Positions 36,657 through 45,393 of a DNA stretch of 64,000 nucleotides are shown piece by piece. The position numbers and the translations under genes are program-made. The DNA lies in contig NZ_JARTVY010000002.1 in assembly GCF_031450805.1 (NCBI RefSeq), forward strand, positions 1 to 64,000. Direction: 5' to 3'. Below the pieces are notes generated by a model. The model had not been told where the DNA came from, did not search any database, and saw only the letters and a program-made list of their open reading frames with translations. Within the stretch, counting starts at the first letter, position 1; each line of letters begins with the position of its first letter. Origin of the DNA: Caballeronia sp031450805 (GTDB lineage Bacteria > Pseudomonadota > Gammaproteobacteria > Burkholderiales > Burkholderiaceae).

Positions 36657-37648
36657 GAATGGCTTCAGCGGCGCCTGCCGCTGCCGCAGTGCGCCGGGTG
36701 ACTACCGGCGCCGTCATCGCAGGCGCGCTTTTGATGGCGGGATGCGCAACCGGCCCCGATCGCAATCCGCGCGATCCGCTGGAACCGATGAACCGCACCA
36801 TCTTCAAGTTCAACGACGGGCTGGATACCTACGTCGCGCGGCCCGTCGCGCAGTTTTACGTCGACTGGACACCGAGCCCGTTCCGCACGGCCGTCAGCAA
36901 CTTCTTCTCGAATATCGGCGACTTCAGCAACTTCGCCAACAACCTGCTGCAACTGAAGATCACCGATGCGACGCAAGACCTGATGCGTATCGCGATGAAC
37001 TCGGTGTTCGGCATCGGCGGCCTGATCGACATTGCATCGCCGGCCGGCTTGCCGAAGCATCATCAGGACTTCGGGCTGACGCTCGGGCATTACGGCATGC
37101 CCTCGGGGCCGTATCTGGTGCTGCCGCTGCTCGGCCCCAGCTCCGTCCGCGATTCGACGACGTGGCTCGTCGACTGGCGCGTGAATCCGGTGAGCTATGC
37201 CGGCTCGGAGATTCGCTGGCCGCTTTATGGCGTGAATTTCGTCAGCGCGCGGGCCGACCTGCTCGGCGCCACGGACCTGCTCTCACAAGCCGCGCTCGAC
37301 AAGTACGCATTCGTGCGCGATGCGTACACGCAGCGCCGCCAGTATCTGCTGACGGGCGGCGGGTCGTCCGCGACGCTGCCCGATTACGGCGACGAAGGCG
37401 TCAGCGCGCCAGACGGCGCGAGTGCGCCCGGCGCGACGGGCGGAGGCAGCAGCGAGCAGGGCTTGCCGACTTACGTCGATCCGGGCGCGGCAGCGTCGCC
37501 GGCCGGGGGCATCGGGCCGAAATCGCCGGCGCCCGCGGCGGCGGAAAGCACGAAGCAGCCTGCGCCCGGTGACGAAGGCGCGGTATCGCCAGGTTCCAGC
37601 GAGGGGCAGGGATTGCCGAAGTACGAAGACCCGGCGGAGAGCAAGTAA
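36653..37648 (+). CDS. mlaA: MlaA/VacJ outer-membrane lipoprotein
   Basis: 331 residues. The lipobox LMAGC gives a lipidated N-terminus; the MlaA domain follows (DPLEPMNRTIFKFNDGLDTY, GLPKHHQDFGLTLGHYG, LPLLGPSSVRDSTTWLVDW). MlaA forms a ring in the outer membrane that removes misplaced phospholipid. The roughly 100-residue tail is unusual: low-complexity Gly/Ser/Ala/Pro with three variants of a short motif (TLPDYGDEG, GLPTYVDPG, GLPKYEDPA). The gene is coupled to hpnN, suggesting hopanoid or mixed lipid trafficking. Confidence 0.92.
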   Translation: MRMASAAPAAAAVRRVTTGAVIAGALLMAGCATGPDRNPRDPLEPMNRTIFKFNDGLDTYVARPVAQFYVDWTPSPFRTAVSNFFSNIGDFSNFANNLLQLKITDATQDLMRIAMNSVFGIGGLIDIASPAGLPKHHQDFGLTLGHYGMPSGPYLVLPLLGPSSVRDSTTWLVDWRVNPVSYAGSEIRWPLYGVNFVSARADLLGATDLLSQAALDKYAFVRDAYTQRRQYLLTGGGSSATLPDYGDEGVSAPDGASAPGATGGGSSEQGLPTYVDPGAAASPAGGIGPKSPAPAAAESTKQPAPGDEGAVSPGSSEGQGLPKYEDPAESK

Positions 37649-37660
37649 GTCGCTCGAAGA

Positions 37661-37688
37661 AACGGGCGCTCATGCGCCCGTTTTCGTT
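37661..37688. terminator. Bidirectional rho-independent terminator
   Basis: AACGGGCGC and GCGCCCGTT form a 9-base-pair stem with a TCAT loop, followed by TTCGTTT on the plus strand. It lies between mlaA (ends 37648) and the converging thioesterase gene (ends 37691). Confidence 0.85.
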
Positions 37689-37690
37689 TC

Positions 37691-38161
37691 TCAATGCGCT
37701 TCCGCCGTCTCTTCGCGGGCTACGTCATCGCGCGATGCGGTCGGCGCTTCCACTGCGCGCTGATCGCGCCGATAGGCCTCGAAGAGCTCGTCGGCATAGC
37801 GAATCTGCGTGCGGCCGTGCGGCTCCGGCTCGCCGCGTTCGTTCAGATTGACGAACACCATCTTCTCGACCGTCAGAATGCTTCTGCGCGTGATCTTGTT
37901 GCGCACTTCCGCGCGCAGGGTGATCGACGTGCGGCCGAAGTGCGTCGCGGTGATGCCCAGTTCGATGATGTCGCCCTGCCGCGCCGAACTGACGAAGTTG
38001 ATTTCCGACATGAACTTCGTGACGACGCGCTGGTTGCCCAGTTGCGAGATGGCGTAGATGGCGGCTTCCTCGTCGATCCAGCGCAGCAGGCTGCCGCCGA
38101 ACAAGGTGCCGTTGGGATTGAGGTCTTCCGGCTTGACCCACTTGCGAGTATGAAAATTCAC
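37691..38161 (-). CDS. Acyl-CoA thioesterase, hotdog fold (YciA/BACH type)
   Basis: 156 residues from a GTG start with AAGGAA upstream. Hotdog signatures: PNGTLFGGSLLRWIDEEAAI with the catalytic Asp, RVVTKFMSEINFVSSARQGD, and a strand-rich end. It hydrolyses acyl-CoA to free acid and CoA in the cytoplasm. There is no sign that it belongs to the hopanoid pathway; it sits between two hopanoid blocks. Confidence 0.88.
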   Translation of the reverse strand: MNFHTRKWVKPEDLNPNGTLFGGSLLRWIDEEAAIYAISQLGNQRVVTKFMSEINFVSSARQGDIIELGITATHFGRTSITLRAEVRNKITRRSILTVEKMVFVNLNERGEPEPHGRTQIRYADELFEAYRRDQRAVEAPTASRDDVAREETAEAH

Positions 38162-38264
38162 TTGCGCTTCCTTGCGTTCCTGCGGCGGCGCACTGAGCGC
38201 GTCGTCGCCTAGGGTTTTCCCTGATTATACCGAGATGAGGGTTAACCCGCAGAAGACAAGGGCT

Positions 38265-38978
38265 TCAGGCGAAGGCCAGCGCCCGCGCGTTCTCGAGCGC
38301 CTGCCGCGCCTGCACGAGCGTTGTCCGGGCGGCGCGCGCATCGGCTGCGAGCTTGAGCATCGCGCCCAATTGCGACGGCTGGCGCGCAAGCTCGCGCAGA
38401 ATCGGGCCGATGGCCGTGGTGCCATCGTCGCGCAGGCCGGCGGTCGCGGCGGGCGGCAGCGTGCGCCAGGCGGGATCGACGATCGCGCGGCACACCGCGA
38501 AGGGCAGCCCGCGCGCCGTCGCGATGGCCCCGGCGATATGCGATTCCATATCGACGGCGAGCGCGCCCGTCGACGAATACAGCGACCGCTTCTCCGCCTC
38601 GCTCTTGACCGGCTCCGCGACGCCGGCCATCGGGCCGCGCCGCGTGACGCGCCCGAGCGGCGTGGCGGCGATTGCTTCGACGATGCGCGCGCTCCACGCG
38701 TCGTCCACCGGCAGCGTGCCGAACGAACTGCAGACGCTTTGCGCGACGACGAGCGCGCCCGGTTCGAGATCCGGCGCGAGGCCGCCCGCCGTCCCGAAGC
38801 TGATGATGCCGCAGCAGCCGCGCGCGACCGCATCCGACAACGCGCGCTCCAGCCAGTCCGACCGTGCGGCGAAGACGACATCGACGCCGCGTCCGCGCAC
38901 GATCTTCGCCTCGAATGCCATGCCCGTCACCGCGACGACGGGCACGCCCTCCGGCCGCTGGCCGCGCGGCGTGTTCAC
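38265..38978 (-). CDS. hpnG: HpnG, adenosylhopane nucleosidase/phosphorylase
   Basis: 237 residues from a GTG whose last two bases overlap the shc stop (GTGA). The fold is nucleoside phosphorylase: AVTGMAFEAKIV, GIISFGTAGGLAPDLEPGAL and ALAVDMESHIAGAIA, where Glu contacts the ribose. By established work HpnG removes adenine from adenosylhopane to give ribosylhopane or its phosphate, directly after HpnH. An ATG at 38922 is the alternative start, but it would cut the first strand. Last gene of the hpnD-hpnE-shc-hpnG operon. Confidence 0.9.
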   Translation of the reverse strand: MNTPRGQRPEGVPVVAVTGMAFEAKIVRGRGVDVVFAARSDWLERALSDAVARGCCGIISFGTAGGLAPDLEPGALVVAQSVCSSFGTLPVDDAWSARIVEAIAATPLGRVTRRGPMAGVAEPVKSEAEKRSLYSSTGALAVDMESHIAGAIATARGLPFAVCRAIVDPAWRTLPPAATAGLRDDGTTAIGPILRELARQPSQLGAMLKLAADARAARTTLVQARQALENARALAFA

Positions 38979-40954
38979 ACGCCCACCGTCACGCGCGTCT
39001 GGCCTTCGCGCGTCAGATTGCGATACCGCGCCAGCGCCCACAGCGGGAAGAACTTGCGATAGCCGTGGTATCGAAGATAGAAGACGCGCGGAAAGCCGGT
39101 GGCGGTGAAGCGGGCTTCGTCCCACAGGCCGTCTTTGGCCTGTGTCCGCACCAGGTACGCGATGCCCCGCGCGACTGCCGGATGCTCGACCAGCCCCGCC
39201 GCCATCAGCCCGAGCAGCGCCCACGCCGTCTGCGATGCGGTGCTCGACGCCTGCTCGTATCCGCGATAGTCGAGCTTGTAGCTGTCGCCGTCCTCGCCCC
39301 ATCCGCCGTCCGCATTCTGAATGCCGATGAGCCACTCCGCGCCTCGCCTGACGCGGGCATCCGTCGGCGCGACGCCGGCCGCGTTCAGCGCGCACAGCGC
39401 CGACCACGTGCCGTAGATGTAGTTCATGCCCCAGCGCCCGTACCAGCTTCCGTCGCGCTCCTGGTCCTTCACGACGTATTCGAGCGCGCGGCGCGCGGGC
39501 TCGCTGTTGGACGGCGTTTCGCCGAGTTGCGCGAGCATCGAGAGGCAACGGGCGGAGACATCGACGGTCGGCGGGTCGAGCAGCGCGCCGTGATCCGAGA
39601 ACGGGATGTTGTTCAGGTAGAACTGCGTGTTCTCCGGCTCGAACGCCCCCCAGCCGCCGTCACTGCTTTGCATGCCGACCACCCATTCGCGCGCCCGCGA
39701 AATCGCCTCGCCGTACATTGCGGTGCCGTTTTCGCGATCGGCGCGCTCCATCGCCATCGCGACGACGGCGGTATCGTCGACATCCGGGTAATGCGGATTG
39801 GCGAACTGGAATGCCCAGCCGCCGGGCCGCACGTTCGGGCGGCGCAGGAACCAGTCGCCGCGCACGTCGAGAATCTGCAGCGGCCGCAGCCATTCGAGAC
39901 CGCGCGCCACCGCCGCGCGCGCCTTCGGCATGCCCGTTTCGAGCAGTGCGTGCGAAGCGAGCGACGTGTCCCACACCGGCGAGAGGCACGGCTGGCAATA
40001 CGCTTCGCCGGCGTCCGATTCGTCGATGACGAGCAGCTTGTCGATGGACTTGCGCGCAACCGCGCGGTTCGGATGCTCCGGCGGATAGCCGAGCACGTCG
40101 TACATCATGACGGAGTTGGCCATCGCCGGGAAAATCGCGCCGAGGCCGTCTTCCCCGTTGAGGCGCTCATCGACGAAACGCACCGCTTCCGCGATTGCAC
40201 GTTCACGGCCCGCCTTGGGAAAAGCGCCGTCGGTGGCGCGCAGGATCGAATCGACCACGCGGAAAAACGCGAACCAGCCGCGTTTTTGATGCCCCGCGCG
40301 CTCGGGCATGCCGGTGTTCACGGGCGAATCGCGGAACACTTCGTCGATGCGCACGCCACGCGGATTACGCGCCATCGGGCGCTTCGCGTTGAGCACGAGC
40401 AGCGGCACGATCACCGTGCGCGCCCAGTACGACACCTTCGACAAGTGGAACGGGAACCACACCGGCAGGCGCATGATTTCGACCGGCATCATCGGCACCG
40501 CGCGCCAGGACACCACGCCGAACAGCGCGAGCAGGATGCGCGTGAAGACGTTCGCCTTCTCCGCGCCGCCAGCGGCCAGAATTGCGCGGCGGGCGCGCTG
40601 CATGTGCTCGGCCTCGGGAGAATCGCCGATCATCTTCAATGCGAAGTACGCCTTCACGGACGCGGAAACGTCCATCGCGCCGTCGGTGAAGAGCGGCCAG
40701 CCGCCGTCGGCGAGCTGGATCCGGCGCAGATAGCGGCCGATCTTCGCTTCGAGCGCGACATCGGCGGTTTCGCCCAGATAGTGGACGAGCAGCACGTATT
40801 CCGCGGGAATCGTGGCGTCGGCCTCGAGTTCGTACAGCCAGTAGCCTTCGGGATGTTGCGCCGCGAGCAGCGCGTCGGTGGCTTCGGTGACGGCGTGGTC
40901 CAGCGCGGCGTTCGATACCGGCGCGCCCACGGCCGACGGGGATAAATCGTTCAT
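38975..40954 (-). CDS. shc: Squalene-hopene cyclase
   Basis: 659 residues. The catalytic DxDD is DVDD at residues 391-394; QW repeats are seen as DGGWGAFEPENTQ, DGSWYGRWGMNYIYGTW and ADGGWGEDGDSY. The enzyme cyclises squalene to hopene/hopanol as a monotopic membrane protein. The ATG overlaps the hpnE stop by one base (TGATG) and its own stop overlaps hpnG, so the operon is tightly coupled. Also called HpnF. The frame is open upstream opposite other genes, but the family N-terminus begins at MNDLSPSAVG. Confidence 0.97.
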   Translation of the reverse strand: MNDLSPSAVGAPVSNAALDHAVTEATDALLAAQHPEGYWLYELEADATIPAEYVLLVHYLGETADVALEAKIGRYLRRIQLADGGWPLFTDGAMDVSASVKAYFALKMIGDSPEAEHMQRARRAILAAGGAEKANVFTRILLALFGVVSWRAVPMMPVEIMRLPVWFPFHLSKVSYWARTVIVPLLVLNAKRPMARNPRGVRIDEVFRDSPVNTGMPERAGHQKRGWFAFFRVVDSILRATDGAFPKAGRERAIAEAVRFVDERLNGEDGLGAIFPAMANSVMMYDVLGYPPEHPNRAVARKSIDKLLVIDESDAGEAYCQPCLSPVWDTSLASHALLETGMPKARAAVARGLEWLRPLQILDVRGDWFLRRPNVRPGGWAFQFANPHYPDVDDTAVVAMAMERADRENGTAMYGEAISRAREWVVGMQSSDGGWGAFEPENTQFYLNNIPFSDHGALLDPPTVDVSARCLSMLAQLGETPSNSEPARRALEYVVKDQERDGSWYGRWGMNYIYGTWSALCALNAAGVAPTDARVRRGAEWLIGIQNADGGWGEDGDSYKLDYRGYEQASSTASQTAWALLGLMAAGLVEHPAVARGIAYLVRTQAKDGLWDEARFTATGFPRVFYLRYHGYRKFFPLWALARYRNLTREGQTRVTVGV

Positions 40955-42240
40955 CAGTATTCCATCGATGGGTTCATCAGCACATCCGCGGCCTTCTGGC
41001 CCGAGCGGACAGCGCCTTCGATCGTCGCGGGCAGGCCGGTCGCCGTCCAGTCGCCCGCGAGCGTGAGATTTTGCCAGCGCGTGCGCGTCGCGGCCCGCAA
41101 GCCTTCCTGCGACGGCACGGCGGCGAACGTCGCCTGCTCTTCGACGACGACCTGCCACGGCGGCATCGGCGCTTCCGGCATGCGCGCCGCCTTCGCCACA
41201 TCCCGCCAGACACTCGCCGCGATATCTTCGTGAGGCGTCGCAAGGAGGCGGTCGGCATCGGCGATCGTGGCCGTGAGCCGGCCCTCGCTCGCATGGAGCC
41301 AGTCCGAGGCGCCGCTCACGAAGAACGTCAGCCGCCCGGAGCCGGCAAAGGCGATCGGCACGTCGACCGCGAAATGCACGGTCGCGATCGCGCGGAATTC
41401 GTCGGGCGCGGCGACATCCGGCACGAGCCGCCGCGCGGCGTCCGGCGTGACGGCGAGCACGACGCCATCGCCCGGCTCGATCGATACGGGCTCGCCCGCG
41501 TTGTCGAAAGCGAGGGAGCTTACCCGTTCCCTGGAATCCGTGCCCGACAAGCCGATCGCCGCGACGCGCGCGCCGAGCCGAATCTCCGCGCCGCCATATT
41601 GCAAGAGCCGCAGCGCGGGTTCCACAAACGCGTGCGCAAGGCCGTTTCTCGCAACGAGCGGCCGGCACGCCTGCCCGCCGGCCACAAGCGTCTCCCGCAA
41701 CATGTTTGCGGCCAGTGTCGCGCTGGCTCGCGAGGGATCGGCGTTCAGCAGCGCGCGCAGCAGCGGTCGCGCGAGGCGGTCCCAGACGCGACCGCTCGCG
41801 CGCATCGATTGCTCGATCGTCCGCCCGGGTTTCGCGAAGAATAGCGGCAGAAGCTGAAGGTAGTCGGCGGGCTGCGTGGCGGGCACGCGGGCATCGGCGT
41901 CGAAGATCCAGCGCGGCAAGCGTCCCGGAGAAATGCGGATGGTCCACGCGTCGCCGGCATGGGCGTCGAAGAATGGATAGTCGGGCTGCGTCGGGCCGGC
42001 GAGATTGTCTGCCGAACCGATCGTGCGCAGGTAGGCGAGCGTCGAATGATTGCCGGACAGCAGCAGATGACTGCCGTTATCGACGGTGGCGCCGAGCCTT
42101 GCGTCGAAATAGGAGCGGCTGCGGCCTCCGGCGTTGGGTGCGGCCTCGATGAGCACGACGCGCGCGCCGCGCCGTTGCGCCTGCACTGCGGCGGCGAGCC
42201 CGGCGACGCCGGCGCCGACCACGAACACCCGCCGGGACAT
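40954..42240 (-). CDS. hpnE: HpnE, hydroxysqualene dehydroxylase
   Basis: 428 residues of a flavin amine-oxidase fold. The FAD-binding VFVVGAGVAGLAAAVQAQRR with GGRSRSYFD is at the N-terminus, and LAGDWTATGLPATIEGAVRS is the C-terminal FAD motif. HpnE reduces hydroxysqualene to squalene in the three-enzyme HpnC/D/E route. Its start shares one base with the hpnD stop (TAATG). Confidence 0.93.
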   Translation of the reverse strand: MSRRVFVVGAGVAGLAAAVQAQRRGARVVLIEAAPNAGGRSRSYFDARLGATVDNGSHLLLSGNHSTLAYLRTIGSADNLAGPTQPDYPFFDAHAGDAWTIRISPGRLPRWIFDADARVPATQPADYLQLLPLFFAKPGRTIEQSMRASGRVWDRLARPLLRALLNADPSRASATLAANMLRETLVAGGQACRPLVARNGLAHAFVEPALRLLQYGGAEIRLGARVAAIGLSGTDSRERVSSLAFDNAGEPVSIEPGDGVVLAVTPDAARRLVPDVAAPDEFRAIATVHFAVDVPIAFAGSGRLTFFVSGASDWLHASEGRLTATIADADRLLATPHEDIAASVWRDVAKAARMPEAPMPPWQVVVEEQATFAAVPSQEGLRAATRTRWQNLTLAGDWTATGLPATIEGAVRSGQKAADVLMNPSMEY

Positions 42241-43088
42241 TAGAGAAGGTTGCGCGCCACGATCCACAGCAGACGCGCACGCGGCGTGCGCACGCGCGTG
42301 CGCGGCAGGTCGAAGCCGCGTTTGAGATTGGCGTCGAGCACGGTCCGGTAGGCCGCCGACATGATGCGCGGCGCGCGCACTTCGTGGCGTGGTGAAGCGG
42401 CCATGATGGTGTCGGACTGCGCGTAGTGCCCTTTCGCGCGTTCGGCGAGCACGGCGCAGACGCGCGGCAGGCGCGCATCGCCCACGATGCTTGCCGGATC
42501 GGTCGTCGAGATGCCTTCGCGCGTGAGCAATTCGCGCGGCAGGTAGACGCGGCCGATGGCGGCGTCTTCGTCGATATCGCGCAGGATGTTGGTCAGTTGC
42601 AACGCGCGCCCCAGATGATGCGCGAGCCGGCGGCCGGCGTCTTCGTGCATCCCGAAGATTCTCACCGATAGCCGTCCGACTGCGCTGGCGACACGGTCGC
42701 AATACAGGTCGAGCGTGGCTTCGTCGGGCGCGACGATGTCGCACGCGGCGTCCATTGCCATGCCGTCGATGACGGCGTGGAAGTCGTCGCGCGAGAGCTG
42801 GAATGCGTGGATGTGGCGGGTGAGCGGTTCGATCGAGCGTCTGGGCGCGCCGCGATAGCAGGCGTCGATGTCTTCGCGCCAGCGTTCGAGTGCGAGCGCG
42901 CGTTCGCGTCGCGGCAGCGAGCCTTCGTCCGCGATGTCGTCGACAGCGCGGCAGAAGGCGTAGATCTGGTACATCGCGTCTCGCTGCGCCGCCGGGAGGA
43001 TGCGCATCGCAAGATAGAACGAACTTCCCGACGATGCCTTTGCGGCGTCGGTGGTGGATTCGTCAGCGATGATGTTGGAAACGGCCAA
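42240..43088 (-). CDS. hpnD: HpnD, presqualene diphosphate synthase
   Basis: 282 residues if started at TTG 43088, which has GGAG six bases upstream and gives the family-like N-terminus before SGSSFYLAMRILP. A GTG at 43196 would add 36 residues that look unrelated. The trans-isoprenyl synthase motifs are YAFCRAVDDIADE (first Asp-rich) and LTNILRDIDEDAAIGRVYLP (second). It condenses two farnesyl diphosphates to presqualene diphosphate. First gene of the operon. HpnC, which usually lies just upstream, is missing from this window. Confidence 0.88.
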   Translation of the reverse strand: MAVSNIIADESTTDAAKASSGSSFYLAMRILPAAQRDAMYQIYAFCRAVDDIADEGSLPRRERALALERWREDIDACYRGAPRRSIEPLTRHIHAFQLSRDDFHAVIDGMAMDAACDIVAPDEATLDLYCDRVASAVGRLSVRIFGMHEDAGRRLAHHLGRALQLTNILRDIDEDAAIGRVYLPRELLTREGISTTDPASIVGDARLPRVCAVLAERAKGHYAQSDTIMAASPRHEVRAPRIMSAAYRTVLDANLKRGFDLPRTRVRTPRARLLWIVARNLL

Positions 43089-43449
43089 GACGGACTCCGC
43101 TGTGGCGCCCCCAAGGGCTGGATTATGAGTTTGCAGCAGTTCCGCGGAGCGCGCGGAAACGCTTGGCGCTGTAAGGAACGGACCGGCGAGAATCACCGAT
43201 GCGCCGGCGGCAATAGCGCGCCGGAAGCGGCACAGAGTATATCAATTGTTGGGCGGCGGCGTCACAGCAGCAAGAGGTAGTCTGCACCGGCGGGCTCTCG
43301 GCATTCGATTGTTATTCTTGGAAGCGCTAATTGACCTGTGATGGCGGCACATCGTACAAGGACAGCAGCGAACCGCGCTCTGCCTGAAGGCGGGGCGCTT
43401 CTTTTCGATTGCGCTCGACCGCACCTACTGACCCCAACCGTCCACACGC
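43089..43449. other. Upstream region of hpnD and left part of gene-poor islet
   Basis: About 360 bases. It should hold the promoter of the hpnD operon, but I see no clear -35/-10 pair on the minus strand. Composition becomes AT-richer rightwards. No remnant of hpnC was recognised in any frame. Confidence 0.45.
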
Positions 43450-43950
43450 ATGTTCCAACAAGTCAAGAGCTTACAAGTCAACGTTCGAGCACGAGTACGA
43501 ACGGAATCGTCATTTGGACATGGGTATTTGAACCAACACGCCGTGCCTATCGAATGGTTCGCTCACGTCAGAAACCCGCAGCAGTTGCGGGAAGCAAGGC
43601 GGAACGCCATTGAGCGATACATTTTTGAGCGCTTCGGCGCGGCAGGGGCTAAAGCCTACCGAAAAGAAAAAAGCGAATACAAGCGATACAGGACTGCGGC
43701 GAACGCAGTAGCTCGCGCAGTTGATCGAGCCAGCAGGCTCTATCAGTGGAAATTTCCGGCTCGAACAAAGCACAAGCCTGGGAAAGCGGAGACGAGCCGC
43801 TCAGGTGAGGGGCAAACGTCCAACTTCCGCGCCGCTATGCTTCAATTGCTCGAAACGTTCTATGGGTCCTCAGAGGAAAGATCATGCTTGATCGAGCAAT
43901 GGGGAGATGCGAGCAACGGCGGAGTCGTTGTGGAGTGGACAATCAGATAA
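43450..43950 (+). CDS. Hypothetical protein, 166 aa
   Basis: Starts MFQQVKSLQVNVRARVRTES; contains a highly basic helix (QLREARRNAIERYIFERFG, then KAYRKEKSEYKRYRTAANAV) and an acidic C-terminus (YGSSEERSCLIEQW). No signal peptide or membrane segment. No good ribosome binding site is seen. Not recognised; codon usage is less GC-rich than the neighbours, which suggests acquisition. It could be a fragment. Confidence 0.35.
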   Translation: MFQQVKSLQVNVRARVRTESSFGHGYLNQHAVPIEWFAHVRNPQQLREARRNAIERYIFERFGAAGAKAYRKEKSEYKRYRTAANAVARAVDRASRLYQWKFPARTKHKPGKAETSRSGEGQTSNFRAAMLQLLETFYGSSEERSCLIEQWGDASNGGVVVEWTIR

Positions 43951-44440
43951 CCTTTGCACAGCAATACTCGTCGGAAGTATTGTGCTTTCGGATGCGAAGA
44001 ACGGACTTGCCAGGCTAATTCAGCGGCACTCGCACAGAACAGCGAATTCACACACTTTCCCGCGGCTGACGACTAACGCCGTCGACGCTCGTGCATCATG
44101 GCACGATGAAACCGACGGAATTATTAAGTCATAACAAGACTCTCAATTCCCTGAAGGCGCGGCGCGCTAGGTCGAGAATTGCGATAGGGGTGAGTACGTT
44201 ACCCTAGTCTGAAAGGGTAGCGTGCCGCTCAACGTCGATTATGTGCGAGGTATTTATGTGCTCATTGGTTTTATCGACCCAAGGAGCTCAGAGGACGTAA
44301 GACATCAGTGGGCGTGGAAGGTGATTCAAGGCTTTGTCAGGCTGAGGGTGTTCTACGGAGTGACTAAACTAATCAGTGCATCGGGCGGTTCAGAAAAAAT
44401 CTGCTTTCTTTAGTCACTTCCTTTGCATGCGACCACAACC
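43951..44440. other. AT-richer stretch without a convincing gene
   Basis: About 490 bases. A 63-codon frame at 44222-44413 starts with GTG and has a plausible hydrophobic segment but no ribosome binding site, and I do not annotate it as a gene. A short inverted repeat (TACCCT and AGGGTA) lies near 44200-44220, without a T tract. Possibly debris of a transferred element. Confidence 0.4.
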
Positions 44441-45382
44441 CTAAGCAAAGCCCACAGCCCGATTTCTCCCCCCACGCTTCGCGGCATAAAGCGCCGCATC
44501 GGCCTCGTTGATAAGCGCTTCGTATGAAGTAGTGACACCTCGCCTGGCACACGCGGCGCCGACGCTAGCCGTAACGGGCACCCGCGCCCCCTGCACATCG
44601 ATAGGCGTCTCGCAAATAGCGCATCGCACTTTCTCGGCGACGATCATCGCATCGTCGAAACCCGTGCATGGCAGCAGCAGCGCGAACTCCTCGCCGCCGA
44701 AGCGCCCGAACACATCCTGCACCCGCACCGCCGCGGCGACGCGCGCCGCCATCACGCGCAGCACCGTATCGCCCACGAGATGCCCGAGCTCGTCATTGAT
44801 CCGCTTGAAGTGATCCAGATCGAAAAGCAGCATCGACAGATCGCCGTCATATCGCTGCCAGCGCGAGAACTCATCGCTCAGGCGCAGTTCGAAATAGCGC
44901 CGGTTCGCAATGCCCGTCAACCCGTCGCGATCCGCGAACTCCTGCAGTTTCGCCACGGCCTCATCGCGAGCGCGCTGCATCATGCTCGCGTGCGTCGCAT
45001 CGCAGATCGTCACGCACACCGCGCGCACCTCGCGATCGTGCGCGAGCGGCATGAACGTGCAATCCTGCTGCATGAAATCGACACCGCCCGTGATCGGCCG
45101 GTCATGATCGAACTTGAAGAGATACGGCCGCTGCTCCCACGAACTGAACGCGAAGCTGCCAAGCTGAAACACGCTCTCGACCTTGCGCGTCAGCCACACG
45201 CGCGGCAGTTCGGGAAAGCTCGCAAAAATGGACTCGCCCGTGACCTGCTCGGCCGTCTTGCCGCTGTGATCCGCCATGAAGCGATTCCACATCAGCACGT
45301 TGAGATCGCGATCGAGCACGAAAATGCCGAAGCCCACACGCTCGATCACCAGTTCGCTCAACACATGCCGCAGTTCTTCCAT
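44441..45382 (-). CDS. Diguanylate cyclase (PAS-GGDEF)
   Basis: 313 residues. A PAS domain (about 10-115; ERVGFGIFVLDRDLNVLMWN) is followed by a GGDEF domain with the active-site GGEEF (FGRFGGEEFALLLP). The inhibitory I-site RVQD lies exactly five residues before it. Both are intact, so it should make c-di-GMP from GTP with product feedback. No membrane segments. It lies 11 bases after a CheC-like gene in a REC-CheC-DGC operon, so its input is probably tied to that phosphorylation branch. Confidence 0.9.
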   Translation of the reverse strand: MEELRHVLSELVIERVGFGIFVLDRDLNVLMWNRFMADHSGKTAEQVTGESIFASFPELPRVWLTRKVESVFQLGSFAFSSWEQRPYLFKFDHDRPITGGVDFMQQDCTFMPLAHDREVRAVCVTICDATHASMMQRARDEAVAKLQEFADRDGLTGIANRRYFELRLSDEFSRWQRYDGDLSMLLFDLDHFKRINDELGHLVGDTVLRVMAARVAAAVRVQDVFGRFGGEEFALLLPCTGFDDAMIVAEKVRCAICETPIDVQGARVPVTASVGAACARRGVTTSYEALINEADAALYAAKRGGRNRAVGFA

Positions 45383-45393
45383 GTCGATGCGGC

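Noticed and set aside
44195..44222. Terminator in the islet
   Set aside because: The short inverted repeat has no T tract on either strand.
44222..44413. Possible 63-residue gene in the islet
   Set aside because: GTG start, no ribosome binding site, no family features; left as unannotated sequence.
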